Source: Symbiodinium sp. CCMP2592 (taxonomy: Eukaryota > Sar > Dinophyceae > Suessiales > Symbiodiniaceae). From it: a DNA stretch of 64,000 nucleotides. The notes beneath the pieces are model-generated. The model was not told where the DNA came from, did not search any database, and worked only from the letters and a program-made list of their open reading frames with translations. The position numbers were made by a program, and so were the translations under genes. The stretch lies in contig CAJNDT010003446.1 in NCBI GenBank assembly GCA_905221615.1, forward strand, positions 248,001-312,000, read 5' to 3'. Shown here piece after piece: positions 42,905 to 54,632 of this stretch. Each line of letters opens with the position of its first letter. Within the stretch, counting starts at the first letter, position 1.

Positions 42905-44190
42905 ATTGAATCGGAAGGGATACGAGGACATGCGTCATGTGTGCGTGTGTGTATATGTTCAAATCTTACGGCTGAGGTATGCACTAAATGAAACTGGTCG
43001 ACCGATATAGATAAGGAAGTTGTACCGTACTTAATGCAAAAAGAAAGGTATGCAGGTACAAGTTACACTTACAAGACGATCGTACGAGAACACATAATCA
43101 TGAGCGACCCTCGGATGCTTCTCAACGGCACCTGCCTGTACTACTGTACTTTCTGTAATGTTCTCCTGCTCTACTACTGTACTGATGCATGTCGGTACTG
43201 CTCTTGATACTGTACTACTGCACTACTCTACTACTGTACTAGCCAATTCCTGTACTGCTGTATTCCTGTATTACTGTACTACTCCACGATTTATCCCACA
43301 GCCCTGCCCAGAGACCCCCTCAGATATATAAACACAACATTCCAAGTCAATGATATATCTCCGCTTTTGATTCTACTGTAAAGGGGAGGGGGGCAGCCAA
43401 TCACAAGCACAGATTGGCGCATTTGGGCCATCTATCGAAGAGCTGGGGCCGCTGCTGCTCCACAGGCACGGCCTCTGGCCTGTGCTTCAAGCAGCCATCA
43501 ACCTCGCAACTCGCAGAATCGGAAAGCAACGTGAAACACCACGTGATTACTAAACGCGTTTTCTAGAATCCGCAGACGTCTCCGCAGAAATCTCGTCGGG
43601 CGACTGAAACCGGCTCGTCTAGAGACAGAGCAGAACCCAGGCCAGGCCGAGAGGCCACGTCGATGAGGGCTTCTCGGAAGGAGCGGTCGAAGGGAGCCAA
43701 GGGAGCCTCAGACGCAGCACAGACGCACAGCTGGCGCAGCTGGCCAGGCGGGTCCTCCCTGGGCCAAGTGCCGCGTCGGTCATCTCCTGGGCTTGGGGTC
43801 TTTGGATGTCTTGGGTTTAGAGCCGAAGCTTACGAATCGAGCGCTGAGACGTGGGCAAAGGCTGCGAGCAGCGCATGCCTCGCTTTCGGATCCGGAGCGG
43901 CTCCGTCGCAAGGAACCGAAAGTTCAGGCTGCGACGGGCCATGGCTGTAGGCTGGGGACAATCTAAGTGAGCAGGAGCACACCGCGGGGGGACTGGCTGC
44001 GAGCCGACATCATTCGACGGACGACAACTTCTTCAGACAGCTCCTGCCAGCTGCACTTACACTGGAGCCAAGACTTGCGATTTCTGCAGACACTTCTTTC
44101 CTCCGAAGACCTCATTTTCAAGGCTCGCGGGCTGGATTACCCCTGAGACGCCGCTCGACTTTGCAGATCGGCCACATCCTGGGCCCGGGC
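42905..44190. other. Intergenic, with TACTGTACTAC repeats
   Basis: Imperfect TACTGTACTACTG units cover about 43136-43285. The rest is unassigned. A plus frame at 43663-43950 is Ser/Gly rich without domain. Confidence 0.5.
43136..43285. repeat. TACTGTACTACTG minisatellite
   Basis: More than ten imperfect 10-14 bp units made of TAC, TGTAC and CTAC words in tandem. Confidence 0.75.
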
Positions 44191-44191
44191 T

Positions 44192-44884
44192 TCAAGTTAT
44201 GTTTGGGAAGCATGGGCAGAGCAGAGCCGCCTGGGCAGCATCGCCCATATAGAAGAAGACGAACTCCTCGCCGTCCTCTGACAGTCGGCCGATGCGGTCA
44301 CTAACGAAAGGAAAATGAACTGAGCTCCTTGAAGGGAGTATCTCGTATTCGGACCTGGGCTCAGACACGAAGAAGAAGAAGAATAGAAGCGTACGGGGGG
44401 GGCCTCCCTTAGGCCTCCGCCTCATCTTCAAGAATCCAGTTGGCAGGGAAGTTCCGCAAGCCTTGGCCATGAGTCTTCTCGCTGGGCTTCTCTTTGGCCA
44501 CGATAATGCTCTCTACCTGACAAGTCTCCGATTCCATACATCCAGAAAAAGAGCACAGACATGGCTGCACCTTTAACCCAGGCATGCGGAGTGCCAGCCA
44601 ATGTTTGGCGTGCTTCACTGTCTGTGACGGCTTGAGGCCTCCATCATGTGCAATATGATGTGCCACTGATCCAAAAGCATGCCAGGCTCCTGGCAGATGT
44701 CGCACAACTTGCTGTCGTCGATCGGTGAGAGGGCATAGAGCACCACTGGCTCCTTTCGTTTGCGACATCTTGCGACCATGCCGGAAGCGATTTTGCCATT
44801 GCCACACTCCGCCTCATCGCCCGGTCGCACCTCCTCCAACAGTGGCCCTGTGCCACATGAAAGCTTCTGTACTATGATGACCAT
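44192..44884 (-). CDS. Unrecognised minus-strand gene, two or more exons
   Basis: The upstream piece (44884-44615) reads EEVRPGDEAECGNGKIASGM and SPIDDSKLCDICQEPGMLLD, with a CxxC pair. The downstream piece (about 44640-44409) reads QTVKHAKHWLALRMPGLKVQ, a Cys-containing segment CLCSFSGC and a C-terminus NFPANWILEDEAEA before a stop. The two are in different frames, so a splice near 44640 is implied. Spaced Cys pairs hint at a metal site, but no known zinc-finger pattern fits. Function unknown. Confidence 0.45.
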
Positions 44885-45039
44885 TAATGTATACTCTAAC
44901 TATGTGTGTGTATATATGTTGTATTGTATTTCATTGTATTGCATACATGTACTAGTATATACGAGAATGTTCTTCATTATGCACTGTATTTATTATACCT
45001 AACTGCGTATCTGCCTGTGTATCAACCTGCCTAGCTATT

Positions 45040-45200
45040 TAGCTATCAACATATAACGATAAAACGGATCACATGACAAGAGGCTATCAACATATGACAC
45101 GTAAAAGATCACATGAACGGGGAGGCAGAGATCACATGAAAGGATATGAAGGATGCTATCAACACATGACGCTCAAGGAGATCACATGAAAGGGTGTCGC
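45040..45200. repeat. Imperfect tandem repeat with GCTATCAACA / GATCACATGA
   Basis: Three imperfect copies of GCTATCAACAxATxAC followed by AAAxGATCACATGA in about 160 bases, with unequal spacers. No coding signal. Confidence 0.65.
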
Positions 45201-45950
45201 AGTCTGAGCCCCGGCCTGGCTGGTTGAAACCCGGGCCTTCCACCTCAGTTAATCCGGATGGCGTGAGACGGATCTTTGCTGAGCGAAGCTCGGCCGACCA
45301 GTAGCCATCCCGGCTTGTCTCCATCCAACCTCGGTGCTGCGCCAGTAACCCGTCATGCGATGGATATGTTAGCCGAACCGCACCTGTCTGGTGTCTTATC
45401 TGCATTGCGGGAGCCGAGCCCGTCAATCCCATTTCGACGATCACCGAAGCCCATCTCAAAGATCAGGACTCACGGCACATGCCGAGGGAGCACAGCAGAT
45501 GCTGCTCATGTGGAGCAAAATGGGTCACCCACTCAAAGATAATGCAAGTAAGTGTGGGTGCCGCACGATTCTGTACATACACCGGCATGCATCAATCTAT
45601 GTCTATCCGCATGCTGAGTGTTCCGTCTGCGTCTATTGTGTCACCTAGATCACGGGTCACCCGTTTTTCTCGCCGATGTGTGTCACTCTTCGTTCTCGCA
45701 CAAACACATACAGCATATTCCAAAGAAAAACGCAGAAGGACATCTGGGACCCCTGCTCGAGCCAGAGGCCACCAGCAGGACCCTGCCACGTTTGGCCGGT
45801 GCTCTGCACCTCGCACCAGTATATACCGATTTGCAGACATGAGGACAAGCGGCGACCGTATGTGCATGCGTGCATACATTCGCTGACCTAGCTTCGCTGG
45901 AGCAGATCAGTCTGATTCCCCCCGCGTCCGTTAATTCCCTTGCCCAGGAC

Positions 45951-45953
<3 letters not shown>

Positions 45954-45981
<28 letters not shown>

Positions 45982-46002
45982 AGAGAGAGAGAGAGAGAGA
46001 GC
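45954..46002. repeat. (CA)n(GA)n compound microsatellite
   Basis: Twelve or so CA units followed directly by about ten GA units. It immediately precedes the plus-strand exon candidate starting near 46000. Confidence 0.9.
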
Positions 46003-46362
46003 TCATCAACCTGCGAGGCATTGCTCGACGCTACGTCAGACTACCTGGTGCGCGAGTGGGCACGGCTGGCATCCAGCAGGCAGCTGGCCCCCCTCAGTGC
46101 GAGCCTTGCTTCCCACTTTCCGGTTCAGCTTGATGACCTCATAAGGGAGCGCCGCGACACTTCGATGGTTCCCGGGCCCGCCGCGCCCCGGGCCTTCGAA
46201 GAGTTCGGGTCTTTGCTCGGCTTCTTGAAGAGCGGCCCCTGTGTAAAGGCTATGTGCAGATTCCGTGGGCCCGTGGGCATGTATGCCGACCTCGACTGGC
46301 CTGCTCTTTTCTGGCCGAAACTACTACATCCGTCAGGCAGACAAGACAGTGCTTCTCCCTGA
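46000..46362 (+). CDS. Plus-strand exon candidate, unknown protein
   Basis: After the GA tract the plus frame reads EALLDATSDYLVREWARLAS, then PVQLDDLIRERRDTSMVPG, then AFEEFGSLLGFLKSGP and MYADLDWPALFWPKLL, ending in a stop at 46362. Alternating helical and loop character with few rare residues is typical of real protein. The end of the exon may be earlier, because the next frame carries GRNYYIRQADKTVLLPENHH before another stop. It would be one of the few plus-strand host exons in the window. Family not recognised. Confidence 0.45.
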   Translation, partial: SSSTCEALLDATSDYLVREWARLASSRQLAPLSASLASHFPVQLDDLIRERRDTSMVPGPAAPRAFEEFGSLLGFLKSGPCVKAMCRFRGPVGMYADLDWPALFWPKLLHPSGRQDSASP

Positions 46363-46369
46363 AAACCAT

Positions 46370-47640
46370 CACCTTCTTCTCTGAGGGCTGCAGCCTGCAT
46401 CACCCGGTACTCGACGGGCAGCGCAACAGCTGCTTCTTCCCCCGCCTTGCAACAAAAACTTCGGCACAAGACTGAAGTCGTTGATGCAAGTCTGAGGCCC
46501 AATGCCATCGCGGCGGCAAGAATACAGACTACAGTGACTACAGCAACTACAGTCTCGGGTCATGTACGCTGTCCGAATTCTTGACCCTGAAACATCTCTA
46601 AGTGTCGTGGCCTCTCACCTGTCGAGACTGGAGTCGGGGGAGTCTCTGAGTTCATGTGCTGCTCGAGGGCGTGACAAGCCGAGTTGCTTGCATCAAAGAA
46701 CTGCTTGCATTCCTTGCGCACAATCTTGCTTTGAACCGACGCAAACGGCGCATGCAGCAAAGCCCGGACACCCACGGCTCGCGGTACTGATTCATATTCA
46801 GACTACGTGATTCTTCTCTCATTACACGTCCTGCATGGCCCCTGCGTAAGGATGACGCCGTGAACTCTGAACCGATGGCCACTCGAACGTGGCTCAAGTC
46901 CGAAGTGCGATGAGTGTAATGCCTGGGTTTTTGTTTCTTATCATCTCTCTTTAGTTGTTTGTTTGGGGGGGTATGCTTGTTGAGGGGCCTTGTAGTGCAC
47001 TGTACTGCCCCTGTACCCTCAACTATGCCCCCAAAGCATGATCCATTAGATGACCTGCCGTTGCAGTTTCATAATGCTGGAACGCTCCATCCCCAGGACC
47101 CAGCAATCCCGCATTAAGCAACAGTAGCTCTCTGATATGCACATGACAGGCGTGGACGCAAGCTTGCGCTCTCTGGCGTTGGCTTCGCAATTCTTTTCCG
47201 CAGCTCGGTGATGTCCCATGCCCGCAGTGGTTGACCGGTGCTGCTACATGCGGTCACGAGACACTGCTGACGACCGAGCGGACCGCGCGAGTTGAAGCCC
47301 GTTTGGCCAAGGCCTTGCATTGGCCTTGGGTCACGCAAAAGATGCATAGGACGGCAAAAGAAAATCCTTTTTGCTTTACACTTTTCAATCTCTTAATCCG
47401 CTGGATCTTCCAGCGGATTGAGTTTAGGGCTTGCGAGCCCCACATCTTCTGTTAGGCTTTGGGGCTTGACCACGCAGATTGGACAAAATCCAATCAGCTT
47501 TGATTTGACATCAGATGGAACTGAAGCGCGGCAAATGCACATGCTAGGAGAACTCTGGGGGTCCCTTTCGTGCCTTGATGCAATGGAACAGGAATTGGAT
47601 GCCCTAGGATGGTAATGTACGAAAGGCACAGATCACCATA
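46370..47640. other. No supported gene; one strong hairpin
   Basis: No recognisable coding sequence on either strand. It contains the 25-nt hairpin at 47395-47419. Confidence 0.35.
47395..47419. repeat. Perfect 11-bp stem hairpin with 3-nt loop
   Basis: AATCCGCTGGA, TCT, TCCAGCGGATT. Three more pairs outside (CTT with GAG, one G-U) extend the stem to 14. No T-run follows on the plus strand. It could be an RNA structural element or a relic of an inverted-repeat insertion. Confidence 0.8.
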
Positions 47641-47679
47641 AAAGCGTGGTACAAACAATTAAAGATAGAAACCATTGCT

Positions 47680-47933
47680 CAACAACACAGTGTATTCCAG
47701 GAATATCTCCTTCTTTGACTTTGACCTGGATGAGACGGACTTGTATGGAGACCTGCTATGGGAAGCTCCACTTGATGCGGATGAAGTGCGAGTTTGAACC
47801 AACTCTGGGCCAAATAACTCCAGGAAAGTCGTACACCTTCTCTCTTGCGCTCTACCCCATCGCGGCCAATCATTCTGGCAGCCTCCTCGTCTCGGAGCAT
47901 CCCAACGAATCTCTTCCCCCAGATCGATGACAG
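47680..47933 (+). CDS. Exon candidate, repeated beta-domain type
   Basis: One plus frame reads NNTVYSRNISFFDFDLDETD then LYGDLLWEAPLDADEVRV before a stop at about 47777. Another reads GKSYTFSLALYPIAANHSGS and ends at a TGA at 47931-47933. The first piece has the FxDxDLDxxxLxGxxxWxPP layout I associate with fibronectin-like extracellular repeats expanded in dinoflagellates; this is from memory and not verified. The change of frame suggests a splice or a decayed copy. Confidence 0.4.
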
Positions 47934-48081
47934 GTCTTGATCAACGAACCTGCAGGCAGAAGTCTCACAAGACATGTGGGCCTGTTCTGCCCTCACTAGC
48001 AGGGTGCACCTACCATACTCAGGGCAACTGCACTACAATGCCAGATAGCTGCAATCGCGGTCATTTTTTATCTAATCTATG

Positions 48082-48570
48082 TAATCGTTTCCCCCTAATA
48101 TTAAAACGCTCCCCCCCTAATATAAAAACTGGATTCCGGAGGTTTAGTTTTTATATTAGAGGGGGTTTCGGGTCCTGCGGGTATGAGTCGGAGTGACAGC
48201 AATTAATTAGTAATGAGGCAGCCAAACCCTAAAGGCCTGAGCCCTAAACTTTAAGCCTTAAAGCCCTGAGCCCTAAAGCTTTAGCCCTGAGCCCTAAACC
48301 CTTAAACTCTAAAGCTCTCGTGTCTCTTTAGTACTGCTGTAATTAATCTTTGCCTCTATAATTAAAGCCCTGAGCCCTAAACCCTTAAACCCTAAAGCTC
48401 TGGTGTCTTTAGTATTACGGTAGTCTTCCTTCAATTAAAACACATACAGATCTGCCACCCCCCCTAATGTTGCCCCCTTCAAATTGAATGCCGGGCCCGA
48501 ACCCGCGAAATTCCGGGGGCCGGCAGTTTTTTATATTAGGGGGGGATTGGTTGTTAGGGGGAAGCGATTA
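48082..48570. mobile_element. TIR (MITE-like) element with telomere-like filler
   Basis: Both ends read TAATCG(T/C)TTCCCCCTAA inward, and about 20 bases further both have CCCCCCCTAATATAAAAA. The arms match over about 46-49 bases as inverted repeats. A second pair of the CCCCCCTAATATAAAAACT word forms a hairpin at 48111-48165. The middle (48215-48400) consists of CCCTAAA/CCCTGAG-like telomeric words separated by AATTAAT-rich spacers. There is no coding capacity. A TA at each outer edge could be a target duplication. Confidence 0.7.
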
Positions 48571-49424
48571 GAATAGCATAAAGGCAGAATGAATCGAAAG
48601 GAAGAGGGCAACCACGCCCCTGAACATCGTCGTCGAGAATGAAGGTCTGTTAGGACCCTCGCCCCGGATGCTTCTAGGATCGGGTTTTCGACTTGAACAA
48701 GGTGGTTCGGGGCCCTGTCCTGCTTCCTGATATGTCTTCTGTTGTCTATTCACTCCTGTATGGCCACCTTCTTCGATTCCTCTCATCCCTTCCCACATCA
48801 TCATACAAGTACCAGCATCATCACATGCACTGTTTTCTCTCCTCATATTCATGCAAACTTGTAAATGTGTTTCAACCGATTCTGGCTCATTTCCGCCGGA
48901 TTCGCCTTCGAAAACCTGCATTTCGATATAAATGCTTGCTCAGGCTTTACCAAAAAGCTTTGCTATGTCATACGCATTCGCAGCATAATCATGTGCTATC
49001 CTGACAACATGGAGCATAATGAATCCATATGCACCAACGTCTTGCATCACTCCTGTGAGGGTACGAACTCCTTTAACGTGAACCATACATCATAGCCACG
49101 ATTAGCAACTCCGTGAATACAGTTTGTAAGCGTCAAAAGATGCTGTTCTGCCACCGTTTCTGAGGTATGGTTTCAACACCCTGGTACTTGAGGAATCGCT
49201 CTATCAAGTCTGTTAATAAACTGCTAAGGCTACTGTAGTCCTACTGTCACGCGCTGGGTAATTGTAGTAGAATCCAATCTGCTGCATTGTCCAAAAGCAT
49301 GTGCAAAGTCAGCCAGGTCTTCTCCAGCAGAACACAGCCATGTAGAGCAACCTCTGCTGGCTATGGGAAAAAGACATGGTACTTTCGGCACATCATGAAA
49401 TGCTCATCCACGCAGCATCAGACC
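48571..49424. other. No supported gene
   Basis: Only short frames, the longest a plus frame 48693-49004 of Ser/His/Tyr-rich composition without domain character. Confidence 0.4.
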
Positions 49425-49730
49425 TTATTGAAAAGGATCGGCTGATCCATCGCATCTCAAGAAAGGGCCGGCGGGCCTCCAAAGCGCCAGGAGCCCGGCG
49501 AGGGCGAAGCTCCTGGCGCTGCCGTTTCGGGCATCGATGTCGTTTTGGATTGCAGCCTTGAGGAAGGCCAAAAGCAGCCAAAACATGCATGATGTCACTA
49601 TGCATCCCCCGCCCACCAGCACGATGCTGCTTTCTTCGGCGAAGATGGTGCTTGGTGTTTCAGACTCCTGACAGTACAAGTAGCACCCTTCGACACGGCA
49701 GTTTTTTCCGACAGCCTGCAAGGACGTCAT
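49425..49730 (-). CDS. Exon with one membrane helix
   Basis: Minus-strand frame with ESSIVLVGGGCIVTSCMFWL followed by LLAFLKAAIQNDIDARNGSA and LAGLLALWRPAGPFL. This is one clear membrane helix, then an amphipathic segment. It lies 3' of the MBOAT exons on the same strand and could be the C-terminus of that gene or of a separate small membrane protein. No motif decides between these. Confidence 0.35.
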   Translation of the reverse strand: MTSLQAVGKNCRVEGCYLYCQESETPSTIFAEESSIVLVGGGCIVTSCMFWLLLAFLKAAIQNDIDARNGSARSFALAGLLALWRPAGPFLRCDGSADPFQ

Positions 49731-50139
49731 GCCCTTACATCACGGAAGCCTTGTCGTGTCTTTGACTTTTGAACAGCTCAGTGCCGTCAGTGCCAGCGAT
49801 CGCTGCACTTTGCGTCCTGACAGGAGGCAATCGGGTGCTCTGTGGAAGCAAAGATGTCCTTTCATGACCATGCAGCTGCAGGCAGTCCTGGTATCTCGTG
49901 TCGTCCATGTCGGCCATCACGTCACCTTGCCGACTCCGTCTCTGCTGAAGCCGGACTCCCGTAGCTCCAGCATCACCTGCAAGGGCTCTGGCCATGGTGA
50001 CCGCAGGGGCGGCTCAGTAACCAAGACTGTGATCCTTCAGAAGCCCGCGCAGCTCGCGGGATCTCGGGGGCCTGCACCATCGAGAGCGCCAGCAAGCCCG
50101 TGCACATCAAGATAGGCAGTGCCTGACAGAGCGGCGCTC

Positions 50140-52570
<2,431 letters not shown>

Positions 52571-52679
52571 ATGCCTTTACGGAGTTGCAAAGTTGCAGAT
52601 ACCAGACCCTCGGTCTCGATTCTACCATGTCCTTGCATCAAAGGGCCTGCACGGTGCACTACTGGCAGCCGTCACTAGC

Positions 52680-53945
52680 TGGCACGAGTTGTAAAACGGC
52701 ATCCTCGGCTCATTGGCTTCCCTTGATACTTCCTATCTCCTGCATAACTCAAGACTCACAGACTCACAGATCACGGTCCACCAGTACACGGCATTCAGCA
52801 CAGCCCAGCCTTCTCAAAAAAGACGGAGTGAGCAATGAGGTGACTGCTATGGCAGCGTCAACAACAACACCAACAACCCCAACAGCAGCAGCCGCAGCAG
52901 CAGCAACAACAACAACAACAAGGAAGGAGGCGCGATTGCCACCGCGAAGCGTGTGTCGTTCGTTGTTTGGGTGCTTTTTTGACGAATTGGTGAACACCTC
53001 GAGTTTTGTGGGGCTTTCTTGAATAAGGCGATGTTTGTCCATGTTTTGCGTCCTGTTGTTCATTACATCTTTGCTGAAACGTCGTAAAAGACGTGGTGTT
53101 CGTTGGTGTTCTTGTTTGATTCTTGGACATGCTTTTCAAGTTTTCGTTTCGTGTCTCTGCCAAAACGTCGTCAAACCGTTGTGTTTTCTTTGTTTGGACT
53201 GTGTCAAGCAGGATCGAGCAACATAGTCATTGCCACTGGTCTCATCATGGCTATCCTCATGGGCACCATGCGAAGGCAAAACAAAAGAGCAATAACAACA
53301 TGATCGGCACTGCTATGGACGTTAACATCCCGCCCAATCCCCTCCCCACCCTCTCCTCAGGAAAGCAAAAGAGCAATCAAAATGTAATCCGCGTTGCCAT
53401 GCAAATTAACATCGCCCCCATCCCACCTCCCCACCTCCCCAGAAAAGCAATTTCCAAAAAAGAGAAAAGAGACTGCAGACGAGAGCGAACGAAGAAACCT
53501 GCCGATTTGCAAGGTAAATTCCGATACAAGAGACATGCGAATGTGCAAAAACCTCAGGTTTAGTTGTTTTCCGGGAACACAGTGGAAAAACCGATGCGAA
53601 ATGATGCGAAAGCCAAGTCGCAGATCTTTTGTCCAGACCGCAACGTGCCAAGACTCGAGTTCGTGCACATTGCAGCATCGATCTCGATGCACCCTTCGCG
53701 GCGGCATACGCGCCGCCTGCCAACAGAACAATACCAACAACGACAACAACAACAACAACAGCAACAACAACAACAACAACAAGGTACAAACAAAAACTGC
53801 AGCCCCGTCAACCCATATATCTTGTTTTTGTCTGTACATTAGGTAGAGACAAAAACAGGAGCCCCGTCATGTTGTTTTACCCCCCCCCCCCCAAACAACA
53901 ACAACAACAACAACACAGTGCCTGTGGATGCCTGTGATGTATACT
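52680..53945. other. No supported gene; CAA/AAC microsatellites
   Basis: Trinucleotide tracts at about 52858-52923 (ACAACAACACCAACAACC then GCAGCAGC then ACAACA), 53729-53788 (CAACAACAA) and 53895-53918. Frames across these give poly-Gln, poly-Asn or poly-Thr and are artefacts of the repeats. A C12 tract sits at 53881-53892. Confidence 0.6.
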
Positions 53946-53946
53946 G

Positions 53947-54252
53947 TTTGGTGTGTATTTTCAATGGATTTCGTCTGTACTTCAGTGGATTTGGTGTGTA
54001 TTTCACTGTACTTCAATGGATTTGGTGTGTATTTCAATGGATGTCGTGTGTATTTCAATGGATTTCGTGTGTATTTCAGTGGATTTCGCATGTATTTCAG
54101 TGGATTGCGCGTGTATTTCAACGGATTTGGCGCGGAGTTCAGTGGATTTGGTGTGTATTTCAATGGATTTCGTGTGCATTTCAATGGATTTCGTGTGTAT
54201 TTCAATGGATTTGGTGTGTATTTCAATGGATTTAGTGTATATTTCAATGGAT
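53947..54252. repeat. 21-bp minisatellite, about 14 copies
   Basis: Tandem units of the form GTGTGTATTTCAATGGATTTC with single-base variants (GGA/GCA, TCG/TGG). All units are 21 bp, so all frames stay open and give heptad peptides such as CISMDFV on plus and the reverse on minus. The array sits between the minus-strand gene cluster and the plus-strand retroelement. Confidence 0.9.
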
Positions 54253-54632
54253 TTTGTTGGAATGCAGGACCACATGTGGTGCTTAGCATAATGCGAGCCC
54301 TTGTTTTGTCTTACAGCTAAGAAGGCTGGGATGTGCTGATCCTCTAGAGAGAGGGAAAGTTCCGCATAAGTACAGCTGTAAAGAGTGTGCACAGATGCCT
54401 CTGGAGCAGCTGACCGGCGGGAACGTTGGCTCAAGATGGAAAAAACGTGCCGAGCTGAGGTGAGGACTTTCAGTCCGTTTGTAAGCCGGCGCTTTGGGTT
54501 TTTCGGGGGTGTTGGGGTGTTTGGTAGGGTTAGGATCTTAGAGGTCATCCCTGCCAGGACTCCCGATTCCCTTCACAACCCTCGAAGTTTCTTTGCGTAA
54601 CTACGTTACTTAGGGCTCGTCGCCGATTTGCC
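54253..54632 (+). other. Leader of the copia-type element (possible 5' LTR/UTR)
   Basis: Non-coding stretch between the minisatellite and the polyprotein ATG. An LTR and primer-binding site would be expected here, but the 3' LTR lies beyond the window, so no terminal repeat can be compared. No clear tRNA-primer complement is recognised. Confidence 0.35.

Noticed and set aside
53394-53846. Frames with poly-Asn/poly-Gln around 53730
   Set aside because: These are translations of a CAA microsatellite, not evidence of a Q/N-rich protein.
53918-54320. Frames of 100-130 codons with CISMDFV or KYTPNPL heptads
   Set aside because: They are open only because the 21-bp minisatellite unit is a multiple of three. 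They are open in several frames at once and have no flanking coding sequence.
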